DNA of 64,000 nucleotides from Edaphochlamys debaryana (lineage: Eukaryota > Chlorophyta > Chlorophyceae > Chlamydomonadales), in the NCBI GenBank assembly GCA_016858145.1, contig JAEHOE010000180.1, positions 62,001 to 126,000 of the forward strand, read 5' to 3'. A program made the translations under genes and the position numbers. Below the pieces are notes generated by a model. That model was given only the letters and a program-made list of their open reading frames with translations. It made no database searches and had not been told where the DNA came from. Shown in pieces: positions 8,477-21,300 of the stretch. How positions within the stretch are numbered: position 1 is the stretch's first letter; each line of letters starts with the position of its first letter.

Positions 8477-11400
8477 CTAGTCCCTGCGCTCGCGACTACC
8501 CCCGCGATGCGCCAGCGCTGTGCGGGCGGTCTCCGTGGCGGCGTTAAGGACCACCACGAACGCATGCATGAGCGCATTGACCCGTACGGCATCGTCCGGG
8601 CGTGTGGCGTACGGCAGGTGCTGCTCGGCCAGGTCGAGCACGTGCGCGTGGAAGGCGTGACGGGACGAGCGGAAGTGGCGGCGGACCTGAGGCAGATGCG
8701 ATGGCGTGACGGGCATGTGGGGAAGGATAGCAGCCACAGTAAAGGTGGGGAGCAGTCCCCTAGGAGCAAAGGCGGCCAGGGCTCGGGGCTCGGGAGTCGG
8801 GATGGTGAAAGGGGCAAGGAGCCATCACGTACGGGGTGCTATGGGGGTCTCGGTCTTAGCCCGGGCAATGCACAGCACTCTAGGCTGGTACCCAGTACCC
8901 ACCATCGCCCGTCGCTCGCTCATCTCCCGCAGCACCGCCCGCAACGCCGCCGCGGGTGACCGAGGCCTCTGAGCCGCAGGGGCCATCTCCACATCCAGCG
9001 CCGCCGCCACCGCCTGCTTCGCCCCCGGCCGCGTCCCGCCATTGCGGCTCCGCAACCCTTGGGCCGCCGCACCACCGTCACTGCCGCTACCGCCGCCATC
9101 GCTGCGGTTCACGCCCACAGCCCCAGCGGGTGCACCGCCGCCGCCGCAGCTGCTGCCCCGCCGCCGCCCGGCAGACGCCCGCCGGGCCTGCTGCTGCTGC
9201 TGTGTTTCCTCGTCCGCCCCGCTGCTGCCGCACAGCAGCCGGGAGGTGGTCCCGGCCAGGTCGTCGAGGAGGTCGAGCAGCTCCTGTTTGTCGTGGGGAG
9301 AGATGGAGTATGGGGATGTAGCCCAGCACCTGAAAGCCGCTCTACTGCGCACGCCACCTCTGCCCACGCAATCCTACCCCCCCGCCCGCTCGCCTGCATG
9401 TCGCCATGCAGCAGCAGCACCAGCCGCGCGAACACCGCCCCCCCCAGCCGCCCGCCCGGGCCCAGCGGGGGGGTGTCAACTGCCACCAGCTGCAGCGCGG
9501 AACAGCAGTCGGCCTGCGGTGGGGGTTACCCAGGGGCACACGAGGTGAGCACCGATCTCAGCCGCCGCTTTTCGGCGGTCGAGTGATGGAGGGGAACCGC
9601 TGGGTGTCAGTGGCTGAGCGAGGGGCTGGGTGCCGGGGTGCTGGGGTGGGGCGGCGGGGTGCCCAGGGGTTCCCAGGGTGCGTGTCGTGAACAACAACAC
9701 GGCGTTTCCTCGGGTCTTGGCGGCTCACCAGCAGAAGGCAGGAGCGGAGGAGCGCGGGCACCACCTGCGCGAGCCGAGGGTTGAAGGCAAAGAAGATTAG
9801 GGCAGCAGAGGCAGAGGGCTCGAAGCGGGAGGGCAATACTTGGCTGGCAAAGCAAGGAAGGGATAAGTCGTGGGAGGTCGCATCAACCACCAGAGGTGCC
9901 GTCCAGCCCGGCAGAGCCCGGCACGCCCGGGCCCACCTCCGGTGTGGCCAGCAGGCCCCTGCTCCAGGCGGCTGTGTCCCGCATGAGGGAGGCCTGCACC
10001 GCCACCAGGGGGGACCACACCAGCGCCTGGAGGGGGGTGGGGGAGGGGAGGGCGAGGGAGGGCGAGGGGTCGAGAGAGGAGAGGGGGATAACGGAGGCAG
10101 GGAGGGGAAGGGCGAACGAAGGCGGCATCAGGCAGGATAGGGGGGGAGCGGCCCGGGGGAATTGCGCTGCGCTGCCGTGTGTGCAGCTACATCGGCGGCA
10201 CGTGCAGAGCGGCACAGGTGCACACCGACCTGCAGAGAGGGCGGCGGAGAGGCGGCCGTGTCGCCGCGCCCCCCAGCCCCTGCGCCGCACGCCTCCGCCT
10301 CCTCCCGCGTCAGGCCGTGAGCCGCCAGGGCCTCCGCCGCCGCGTCCTGCCCCTTGGATGCCACCAGCGCCGCATAACCCTCGGCGAAGAACCTGTGACG
10401 TACCCAACAGGCAAACGGGCATCTTAGTAAGGGCCGTACGTCCGGCTGCACATGTCCAGCTAGGACAGATTCGGGCTGCTTACCTGTCGTACATGTGTCG
10501 CGTGATCACGGCAGCACCGCGGAGGGCGCCCGCCATGGTCTCCAGCGCCCATGCAGAGGTGTACCTGCGCAAGCATGCAAGTGGGACTGAGTGTACGACA
10601 GGCAGATGCCGCACATCAAACCCAGGAGTGGACCCAACGCACGCAAGGTGCTGAGGTGAGAGACCTGGTGTCTTAGCGCCCCCGCTCAGGACCGCACGCT
10701 AGCGTGGTCACTACGCCGTGTCCCAAACCAGAGTCCCGAGACCCCCGTGCGCACACCCCACGTGCCCCCCGCACCAGGGCAGGATGATCGAGGACACGAG
10801 CACGGGCACCGTACAGCCCGCGATGACGGATAGGACTCGTACGGCAAACAGCTTGAGCGACGCCTCGGTCGTACGACAGCCGACGCAGAACGCCGCCACG
10901 CCGCCTCCGCCGCCGCTGGACCCCGCGGTTGGCTGGCTGCCGCCGCCGCCGCCCGCGCCGCGCCCCGCCGCCGCCGGCCCCAGCGGCGCCCGGTACTGGC
11001 ACAGCGTCATGGCCCCCAGGGTGACGAGCGTGAGGATGGTGGCCAGCTTGAAGCGAGAGCCCGACAGCAGGCCGGCCTGAGCGCGCGGGTGTGGAGGGAG
11101 AGAAGCGAACGAGGCAACAGCAAGTAGTTCAAGGAACTGCCGGTCCTCATGAGCCTTGTACCCAGCGAAAGCCCGCCACAAGCAAGCCCTCCAGTCTAGG
11201 GCAGCCTGAATGCCCACCTCACCACGAACGTGGCCACCCCGATGACGGGGAGCAGCACCGCGGGGTCGTCCACCGCCCGCCCCTGCGCCCCCAGCAGCAG
11301 CCCCAGGCCCAGGCCCCCGCCCAGCAGCGTGCCGGCGGCGCGCAGGGCGGAGCGGGAGAGCGTGGACTCCACCTACGGATGTACGTGGGCGGCAGGGGTG

Positions 11401-14400
11401 ACAGTGCGGGGGTTGGGGGGCAGGGTGCGTGAGGGCGGCAGGGGCGATAAGTGAGGAGGGTTTGACGAGAACAACGATAAGTGAGGAGGGTGCGGGCAGG
11501 CCTTCAAAGCGAGGGACTGTGGGAAACTCGACACGGGTCTGGGAGGCTCAGCCTGGGCGGCTCCGTTGCCAGGACTTGGGGGTGTGCTGAGAAGTACTAC
11601 GGTACCGGTATGCCTGGTCGGTGTGCTGCGCACTTCCGTGGATGCGGCCTCTGTCTTCTTACGTCGCCGCACGCACACCCACCCGCTCCGTGAAGGACAC
11701 GGCGGTGGCGATGTATCCGTACAGGGGCGGGTGGGAGCGGGGCAGGGGGGGCGCGGGCGCGGCCACCAGCACCAGCAGGAGCACCTGAGGGGGAAGGGGC
11801 AGCGAGGAGACACGGGGCGGGTGCGGGGCGTCGGTTAGGACCGGCTGCAATGGGGGACCGGTAGCCGGTAGCTGCAGGTGTGGGCACGCATGATCACACG
11901 GGCTTGATGATCAGGAACACCCAGGGAGGGTTGTGCGGGTTCGGGCCCGCACGGTGTGAGTGAAGCCGCTATGGACAACAGTAACCTTGCGGCAACCCCG
12001 TTCGCATGGGGCTTGGCGGTCGCGTTGGTGAGTGGTGTTGAGGGATTTGTGAGGCTGTTGGGAGTTGTGGGTTGTGAGGCTTTGGATGGCTTCGTCCCAA
12101 CTTGCTCCGCTCACCATGACCCCCGAGCATGCGGCCCAGTACTTGGCTCCGAACTGGAAGGTGCGGGAGGCCAGCAGCGGGCGCCAGCGGCCCCGCGCCA
12201 GCATGGCGGCTGTGTCGTACACCTGGGCGGCCAGCGTGCGGAGCATGGGCAGGCCCAGCGTGATCTGGGGAGGGGGTGGGTGGGTTGGGGAGGGGTTGTA
12301 GAGGGGGTCGCAGGAAGAGAACGAACGAAAGTGCCTTGGAAAAAGAAGGTTGTGATTGTGACGTCAAGGATGCCGTGCCCCACGCCTGCCACATCGCTAC
12401 TTGATCTGCCGCTCTACTCTCGCCCTTGACCTGTTGCACCTCGCCGCGCCACCCACCTCGGCCACCCTCCAGGCCCAGCCCCACTGCCGCTGCAGCCGCC
12501 GCCTCAGCCGCCGCCAGGGGCCCTCCATCGGACCGCCGCCGCTGTCTGGAGCCAGCACCGGCCCCTCCTTAACGCCGCTTGGCGCTTTTGGGCCCTCACG
12601 GCTGCCCTCCTGCGCACCAGAGCCAATCCTATCCGCATTCGCCTGGGCAAGCTCCAGCCCTTCCGCTCCCCCTCCCGCTTCTGACGGCCCAGCCGGCCAG
12701 AGCGCCTCTCCACCCGGCCCCGCCTCGCCTCCACCGCCCCTCTGCTCCACTTGCTGTCTCACGCCGCCACCGCTCGGCCGCCCCGGCTCCTCCCCCTTGG
12801 CGTCCGGCGGCTTGCAGCCAAGCCCCGCGGAGCTGGAGCCCGCGGCAGCAGGCGCGGTCGCGGGTGCGGTCGCGGGCGGTTGGTGGAGGGGCCCGGGTGC
12901 TGCCGAGCGCAGCAGGCCCCGCACGGCTTCCTCCAGCTCCGCCACCGCCGCCAGCACACCATCCGTGGCCGTGAGCAGGAACATGAGCAGCCGGGCCTGC
13001 GGGCGATTGGAGGTTGGGGTGGCATTGTGGATGCAGGTAGGTACCGGTACTGCCTGCGTTGAGGCCGGCTCCATCCCCGCTGCTTTCTCGTCCCTATATA
13101 ATGAATCCCATGCTTTCTGGTTCCCGTACTGCATGCTCGCATCCCTCCCTCCCTCGCGCATCAGCGTCTCAAGGAGAGACCGACTCAAGTTCGGTCCCCG
13201 CCCACCTGCGTCATGCCCAGGATGGGGACCACCACACCCGCCGTCGCCGTTGGCGTCGCCACGCCGCCGCCGCCACCGCCACCTGCGCCGCCGCCGCCGC
13301 CACCCTCGACCTCGCCGCCAGTGCCAGCTGCAGCAAGCGACGCGGGCCAAGGCGAGGCGTGTGGCGTGGCCGCACGCGCTGCGGCCCGCAGGCGGCCCCA
13401 GTAGCGCCCCATCGCCTCCCGCACCGCCGCCCCCAGTCGCTCCCGCTCCTCGTCCCAACCGCCCACGGGCTTCCAACCGCCAACCGCCGCCTGGGCCCGC
13501 CGCCGCCGGTGCCCCCACCAGGCCCAGACGGGCCCGCTGCCGCCGCCCGCCGCCGCCGCGTCCAGGGCCAGGCCCATGGCGGCGCACGCGGCCGCGACAC
13601 GGGCGTACGAGAGCCTGTGCGGGAAAGGCAGACGAAGGGCCAGGTCAGCAACACGGCCCATAGCTGCTCCCCAAACGCGACAGCTTATCAGAATGGGCTA
13701 GACAGTACGGCTTCACCACATGTACGGCCACACCTGTACGGCGCAATGATATCCACCCCCAGTAGAGCAACCAGGCTGCCATCGTGGAGGGCCTGAGGTG
13801 GAAAGGAGACAAGGGGTAGGGCGGGTGCAGAAAGTGAGGGGTTGTGGGGACAGGGTGGGGTCAAACATCATGGGGGCATGGCTTCTTGATCCTGGCAAGA
13901 GCCGCAACATCGAACGCTTGTTGACTTGACGCGAGCTCTCCTCCCGAGCCTTGCTGGCGGCGAGGCTCAAGTTCTGCCCCCGCAGTGGTTCTCCCCGCCC
14001 TCCCGACCGCCATGTCCCCCGTCTGAGGCCCCCGCACCCCGCGCTCCCCACCTGGTGCTGCTGCCCCGCGCCCCCCTCCGCCGCCACGCCATCCAGCGCC
14101 GCCACCCGCCCCAGCAGCGCCTCACAGCGGGACAGCACCGCACACCAGGCGTCTGGGGGAGCGTGGGGAAAGGCAAGACTTCTGGCCAACGTTAAGCACA
14201 AGGCTGCAAGGGTCCAGGTGAAGCCGTGAACCGGAACCGATGGTGGCTCAGAGTGAATCGTTTAGATCCTGAGGGTGCCTCACCTAGGTCTGCTGGAACG
14301 GCCGCAAGCCAGGGCGGCTCAAGGCGGGCCGAGGCAGCGCAGGCCTTGGCCCTCGCCAGCAGGGCCCGGAGCGCCGCCACCGGAGCCCACGCCACCGCCC

Positions 14401-17400
14401 GCTGGGGGCCCGCGCCGCCGCCGCCGCCAGCTGTATTGCCCGTGGCGTTCAGCTGCCCGGCGATTGGATCCAGCAGGGAGGTGGACTGGGTTCCAAGGAT
14501 GGATCCAGACCTGGCGGCCAGGGATGGCGGCGGCGGCGGTGGCAGCGGGCGTGGCGGCGGCTGGTGCGGCGGCTTGGCGGAGGCGGCAGCGAGCGCCGCC
14601 GGCGACGGCCGGAGGCCGCCCGGCGGCGCGAGGAAGGGCGGGAGGGTCACGTTCCTCACCAGGGCACGAGCAGCCGCACCTCCGCCACCACCACTTCCTC
14701 CGCCTCCGCCTCCGCCGCCAGCGAAACACATCAAGCAGGCCCACCACGGCGGAGCTGGCGGCGCCGGCGGCGGCGGCTCCGCTGACGCAGCCAGCATGCG
14801 CAGGAAGGCGTCATCGTCCTCCCTCAGCCCTTCGTCGAAGGCACTGACCGCCTCGGACAGGTGGGAGACCTCTGGGCGGGGCGGCCCGGCACTGTCGGGC
14901 CCAGCCCGGAGCCCCGCGGTGCGGGCGCTCGTGGGGCCGGGTGGTGGTGTGGGCTCGGGAACCTCAGAGGACGAAGAGGAGGAGGAGGAGGAAGAGGTCG
15001 CTGCGAGGCTGGCGCTGCGGAGAGGCCCGGCGGCTGCTCCCGTTGCCGCTGGCCCCACCGCCCCAGCCCCGGTATCTGCCCCTGCCGCGGTGCCGCGGGT
15101 CGCGTCTGCGCCCCCCGCCGCCGCGGGCGGCAGTCTCCCCTCGAGCCCACGCTCAGGCTCGCCCAGGCGCACGTGCCGAGTGCCGCCCGCCGCTGCGCCG
15201 CCTGCGCTGGCCTCCTCCGTGACCGTGAGGACCACGGAGTCGGCCGCAGTGCCGCCCGCTCCCTCTCTGTCCAGTGTGCCCCCAGGTAGCCCCTCCGGCG
15301 CCCCAGGTCGTCCATCCTGTCTACCAGCAATCAAGGGGCGAGCGGCCTGAGCCGCCGCCCCAGCGCCTGCTGCGCTGCCGTCTTCCGCAGGCTGTGGACC
15401 CTCCGGACGTGGTGGCGGGGGCGGGGGCGGGAGCTGGGGTGGGGGAGGGAGCAGGGCCGGAGCCACGACGCTGAGCCGCGCGAGGCCCTGCGTGAGGGCC
15501 ACCACGGGGCCGTCAAGCAGCTCCACCGACGGCGCCCTTGCTGCTCCCGCCGCTGCCTGGGCGGAGGGGCCGGCGGCGCCGGAGCTTGCCGGCGGGCCGC
15601 CGGTGAGGCGGCAGCAGGGCTGCAGCGAGCGGCTTGCGAATCTGCGGGAGGCACCGAGCAAATGACACACACCGACCCCTTGGTACCAGCTTCTGCAATC
15701 TCCCAACGCTCAGGGCCACCACCAACGTTTTAACACGCCCCCCCCCGCGCCCCTCTGCAACCCCTCTCCGCGCCACCTCCGCCGCCCTCACCGTGTGGCC
15801 CCCGCGCCCAGCCCCCGCATCAGCGCCGCCGCGTCCGCCTCCAGCTCGTCGCTGGCCAGGGAGGGCAGCACCAGTGCGGCCGCGAGGCCCGAGGCGCCCC
15901 CCGCCAGCAGGGCCACCCGCACCAGCGACCACACCACCTGGGGGGGGGGCGGGGAGAAAAGGGGCGGGGGTTTAGGGGGCGGGGTAGGTGGGGTTAAGAG
16001 ATTGGGAGGAGGCCTGGCAGGGAGGAGGGCGGGCGTGGTGGGGCATCGGGGAGGTGGTAACGGGGTTTGCAAGGAGACACGGAGGGGGTTGGGAAAGAGC
16101 TCCCTTCAATGCAAGCCTAGGTTAACCCTCAGCCCTGCAACACTCTCACCGCCTTCCACGCCAGGTGTATGCTGGGCAGCAGCTGCCCCGACAGCACGCC
16201 CACTCCCAGGGCCAGGCAGGCGGTGAAGCCTGGGGGGAGGGGGCCGGACCAGCGAGTAATGCACGATCTAGCACCCGGAGGGCACCGCGCGGGAGGCCAT
16301 GCCCAACTCCTGATTCCTCAGGAAGCAGTGAAGGCGAGTGGCGCTCCCCCCCACCCGCGAACCACATGAAGGGCGGGTGCCTGCCGGGCCCCACCGCCGC
16401 CCGCAGCGGCACCAGCAGCAGCAGGGCCGCAGCGCCCAGGCCGCACAGCGCCGCAGTGTGGGCCCCCGAGCCCACGGCGGGCAGGCCCCGGCCGGCGGGG
16501 GAGACGGGCGCCGCGACCAGCGCCAGAGACAGCTGCGGGGCGGCGGTTGCAAAAGGGGTTCGGGAGCGGGGGGACGGCGGGAGAGGAAAATCCGGTCCTT
16601 CAGTCGCTTGGCCCCTGCACGACTGTGACTGGCCCACCCACCACGCAGCCGCCCAGGCAGGAGCCCCACATCATGGCAGCCGCCACCGCCGCCCGGCGCA
16701 CGGGAGCACCGGCACAGGCATGGGCACGGCCGAGGGAAAGGCTTGGAGCGGTGCATGCATTGGGGCGCTGGAATCCTGCGCATGCCCCCTCTTGTAAGCC
16801 GCTGCCTCCTGCCCCTGCAACCTCCTCAGCTGCTGCTGAGGCGCTGGGCTCCTGATCGGCCCCTGCCCCCACACGCTGCCCCCTCCCCCGTGGCCCCTAG
16901 CCTCCACCCTCGCTTCTGCTCGAGCAACCTCCTCCTGCCCGTGTATGCCCGTACAGCTCGACCCACGGCCCTCTGCCCCGTAGCCCCTGGCCTCTGACAC
17001 CCCAAGCCTGCAGCCCCCCTCCCTCCCCCCCACCTGCAGCTTGGAGCCCAGGTGGTTGTCCTGCGACAGCAGCACGGACCAGGCGGTGTAGAGCACGGGC
17101 GCCAGGCAGGAGATGGGGAAGGTGACGGGCCTGGGGGAAGGGGGTCAGGGCCGGGGGGGGGGGGAGCGCTTGCTAACTGCGGCTACGAACCCGAGCCCGA
17201 GCCTCCCTCCGCCTCCCCCTTCCCCCAGTCAGGAAGGGTCGATCGGAGGGCCAGCGGGGGAGCGCCAGTGGGTTGAGGGCCTGCGTCTACGAATCCCCTC
17301 CCCCTCACGGCCCCCTCCCGTCCGCTTCCCCCGGCCCCCCTCTCCCTCCCCAGCCGCACCTGACCACCACGAACACGCTGGTCGCCAGGAGGCCCACGGT

Positions 17401-17862
17401 CGCCTGCGCCGCGCACTGGAAGGGCGTCGACAGCACCAACGCCCCCAGCCGCGACCCAGCAAGGGCCGCCGCGGCCGCCGGAAGGCCCGGCAGCCGCCGC
17501 AGCCGCCGCGCCCCGCGCTTCGCTCCGTGCCCGGTGGCTGCGGTCCCTCCTGGAGCATGAGGACCCAGCTCGCGTGTAAGATCGTTCGCGGGCTCCACAC
17601 CGCGGCTGAGGGCGCCATTGCCATTGCCGGCGTCCGCAGCACTGGGCGGAGCGTGCGGGCTCGTGCGCCCGGCGGAGGGCGCCATTGGGCGCTGCCGGGT
17701 GCCGGCGCGGGGGTGCGCGCGGCAGGCCTCGGGGCTGGCCCCAAGTTTAGCGCAGGCCGGCTGGGGAGATGGTGCACTGAGGCTCTGGCTAGCCTGTTGT
17801 GTATCTGCTGTTCTGCTTACATCCAGGTGCGGGCAAGCGCAGGCAAAGCGTGGTCTGTGCAT
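8477..17862 (-). CDS. large FUSC/ALMT-like integral membrane protein, 22 exons
   Basis: Exons (minus): 17360-17862, 17034-17130, 16642-16767, 16355-16532, 16150-16229, 15792-15937, 14284-15641, 14052-14152, 13734-13792, 13206-13614, 12457-12996, 12115-12264, 11683-11784, 11223-11372, 10775-11076, 10484-10564, 10230-10392, 9937-10026, 9729-9764, 9394-9513, 8903-9283, 8477-8686. All phases close, giving about 1793 residues. An N-terminal cluster of hydrophobic helices (GLLATSVFVVV, SCLAPVLYTAW, AAALLLLVPL, LAAALVLPSLA) is followed by a roughly 450-residue Ala/Ser/Pro/Gly loop, then a second cluster with SALRAAGTLLGGGLGLGLLLG, the Arg-Gly-Thr-Leu-Leu-Gly pattern of fusaric acid resistance and ALMT-type anion transporters. 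The likely role is membrane anion or aromatic-acid transport. Upstream in-frame GTG at 17928 lacks ATG support; a later ATG is possible. The 9284-9393 intron starts with GC, and the 16767 acceptor is the least certain. Confidence 0.7.
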
Positions 17863-18303
17863 AAGCTCTAATCGCAGGGGGCGCACGCGTACCCCACTGC
17901 ACACCCAGCTTCCGCACGCGACACCCACCGCTCGTCCCCTCCCGCTACGCGCCCGTTTCTGGCCGCCGTCCGACCTTTACACCACATGCGCATACACCCC
18001 CGTCGCGAGCCCTGATAGTCGTAACGGGGTCAGTCCGAAGTAATTGGTCGCCTGCGCTCGAAGCTTGGAGTTTCCATGCCTCCCCTCCGTCATGTCATAG
18101 CAGGACCCATCTGGTTCCGCACTGCCTTACCGCACGCTCATTCCTGTAGAGTCAGTGGTCGCGCACAGTCCTCCCTACCACCGCCCGTCATAACCCGCAG
18201 CCTGCAGCCACCCCCCTGCTTTAGCTTGCTTGCCTTTCCCTTTAGCCCGCAAGCCTACACCGCCCCCACTCCTCAGTGCTTGCCGCCCTCCCCCCTGCTC
18301 GCC
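17863..18303. other. spacer between BRCT gene 3' end and FUSC-like gene start
   Basis: About 440 bases shared by two genes of the same orientation. A minus-strand TGTAA at 17977-17981 is about 325 bases past the BRCT gene stop, so the FUSC-like transcript probably begins downstream of it, which argues against the upstream GTG start at 17928. Confidence 0.45.
17977..17981 (-). terminator. TGTAA poly(A)-type signal, BRCT gene
   Basis: Minus-strand TGTAA about 325 bases beyond the stop at 18304. Confidence 0.4.
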
Positions 18304-21300
18304 TCACCGCACGCTGCCCCTGCTGTCCGTCCCCCCTCGGCCGCGTGAGGTGCTACGGGTGGCCCGAGGAGCCGGGGGCGGCATCAGGGGGGCGACCTCG
18401 TAGCCGACCTGCAGGGATGAGGGGTGGGGGTGGGGTGAGGTACTCAGGAGGGTGTCCAAAGGGTCTGTCAGTAGGGGGATCGATGGGCGTGACAAACGTA
18501 AACACCCTAGCGTTCCCATGGAGCCCAAGCCACGCCTTAGCTGAGCAATGCAGGCCCTGCCCTCCCGCCTTCTGACACACGGCGCCCCCGAACGCACCTG
18601 CTGCGACATGGCGACGCCGAAGCCCTCCTCCTCCTCCGCCGATTGAGCCCGCCGCCCCGGCAGCCCCGCCACCTTGGGCACCGCCCCGGGCGCCTCCCCC
18701 ACCGCCACGGCGGCGACGCGCTTGCGGCTGCCGCGGGCCGCCCGCCCCCCCACGGGCACCCCGTCATCACCCTGCAAGGCGGGCAAAGGGCATCAACCGG
18801 GGGCATGGACCTCAGGGTGCCGCTACCGGTGCTTATACAGCGCAAATGATCGGAACGGAAACTTTCCTGTCGATGCCCCGTGCCCCGTGCACCGTGTGCG
18901 CATGCAGCTGATCCCCACGAGCCCCATTCCCCGTCCCACATCTCCGCTACCAGCGTTTGCAGTATGATGGTACAGGTGAGATGTCCTTATTGTACCACTT
19001 CGCACCACTCCGTCTCCAACCCGCCCCAACCCTGCTCACCGCTGCATAGAGCGAGCTTGGCCCTGCCAGGCTGCCGAGCTGCCGCGAGCCCTCCAGTGAG
19101 CCGCCGGGCCCCGCGCCATCGCCGCCATCCAGCGGCTCTTGCGGGCGCAGCAGGCACGGCGCCGGCATCGGCATGTCCATTTGGGAGCACGCCATCTCGT
19201 GAGGGTGTTGATTGTGGGTGTGGTCCTGCATGAAGCTCATGAGAGACAGCAGCGCTTCCGCCTGGGGCGGCGGCGCAAACTCGGGCTCCGCCTGCGGCGG
19301 CGGCGCGTTCTGGGCCGGGCCGGACGCGGGCCCGGGCGGGCCCCCGACGGAGGGCTCGCCGCCTGCGGTGCTGGGCCCGGCGGTACCGCCCGGGTCCGGC
19401 TCGGGGTCCTGCGCGCCCGTTGGGCCCGTGGACCCAGACATCGTGCGCGCTACCCTGCCCGTGGGCCCGGCCGGGCCCGCTGGGGCCTGAGCTGGTCGGG
19501 GCTCTGTGGGCGCAGGCGCGGACGCGGCCGACGGGTCGCGGGCCTGTTCGGGCCCAGGCCCGATCCCAGGCCCAGGCCCGGCCGGCTGTTGGTGTGTGGG
19601 ATCCGTGGGAAGCGCCGGGGCTGGCGTGAGGGGTTGCGGCGGGGCGGTCTGGGAGGGCGGTGGGGCTGGGCGGTCCGGCTGCGCGGGCGCGGGCCTGGGC
19701 GGCGCCGGCGGCTGGGCGGCCGGGGCCCGGTAGGCGGGCATGAGGAAGCCACCCTGCGTCGAAACGGGCCGTACGAGACTGTCATGCACATATGCGTGGT
19801 TCCAGGGTGCGCAGGGGCTCAATCCTTTCCAACAGCCGCGACTCCAGTAGTACGTTTGCCCCGCGGCCGACCCGGTCCGCACCTGTGACCGTTCGGGCTG
19901 CTGCTGCGTGAGCGCGCTGGCGGCCGGGGGCGGCCTGGGCGGCATCTGGCTGGGCCCGATCTGGCTGGGCCCCATCTGGCTCGGGCCCATCTGGCTGTTG
20001 CCGCCGTCGCGCCCCGCGCCCACCCCCCGGCGGTTGGCGTCGTACTGCGCGGGGGTGACCCCCACCGGCAGGAAGGCGGGCACCTGGTCCTCCAGAGGCC
20101 TTGAGAGGGGCACGAGAGCAAACTTCACTCTTTGTACGCAAGCATCGCCCTCTTCCTCCAAGACAGAACTCCACCCCAACCCGCGGCTGCATTCCGGGCG
20201 CCCATACCATACCGGCTTCCCCGCTCCTCTCCAGCAAACCCACCCTCCCATCCTCCCCCAAGCCAGTGCCCCCGTCCACCCACCCACCCACCTGCCCCAC
20301 CCCATGCCCGCCCCACCCATGCCCCCCCTCAGCCCGGCCCACCTGCCCGCGTAGGCGCTCTCCAGCACCCACTCCAGGCGCACGGTGGGGATGCGCCAGC
20401 GCACGGCCGCCGCGTACTTGTCCCCCGCCGCGTCCGGCACCACCAGGAAGTGCACCCGCTTGTTCAGCTTGTCGGTGTAGGTGCCGCCTGCCGGGGTGTG
20501 GTGGGTGCGGTGGGTTGGGACGGCGCGTTGGGTGGGGAGGGTGGCGGTGTGGGGTGGGGGCAGGGAGGGCACGGTGGTGGTGGTGGTGGTGATGTGTGTG
20601 TGTGGGTACGGTGGGAGGGGGCACAGGGCGCAGCCGGCTCAAGCACGGTGGGGAGTGCGACAGGGACAGCTCAAACCCGGTGGCGTAGGAAACCCAGTGG
20701 CGCAGGAAGCGGACATGGGGGGGAACGCATGACCTGCTCCGGCAACCCTTGCACGCAACGAGAGCGCTGTTCTGTATCCCCAACGGCCCGAGCCCAGCCA
20801 TGTCAGTGCGCCATTTGCCCGCCCAGGAGGAGGCCCACCCAACCGCCCGCCCACCCACCCAGTCGCGTGATGAGCTCCTGCAGCCCCTCCCGCTGCTCCG
20901 CGTGGTACTGGCTCACGGCCACCACCACACCCTGGCGTCGCGGGGGAGGGGGGGGAGGGACAGGGCGGGAAGGGTGCGTGGGGCCAGGTCAGGTTTCTGG
21001 GATCAGACGCGTGGGGCCAGCTCCAACAGCGTCGTTGGTTGCCCCAGCACACGAGACAGCGCGGTAAGGCCAGAGGGACGCATGCCCCACCAAAGGGCCA
21101 GCTTTAACAGCGTCGTTGGTTGCCCCAGCAGATGAGACAGCGCGCGACGCCTCCGCGTGGGCTGCAAGGACGCATGGCTCACCTTGAACTTGGGGCAGGG
21201 CAGCGCGTAGGGCAGGGGCTTGTAGAGCGGCGTGAAGTGCGAGATGGGCATGAGCTGCCGCTTCTCCAGGCAGGCGCGCAGCCAGTCGAGCGTCACGCGG

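Noticed and set aside
12401..13663. 420-codon plus-strand frame
   Set aside because: Lies opposite FUSC-like exons whose phases close on the minus strand; Pro/Arg-rich shadow.
14226..15350. 374-codon plus-strand frame
   Set aside because: Antisense shadow of the large loop exon of the FUSC-like gene.
17863..17928. Upstream start of the FUSC-like protein at 17928
   Set aside because: The codon is GTG; the first in-frame ATG is at 17862, and a poly(A)-type signal of the upstream gene is only 50 bases away.
18947..20572. 541-codon minus-strand frame as one exon
   Set aside because: It merges three true exons and two introns of the BRCT gene; the introns read as low-quality peptide.
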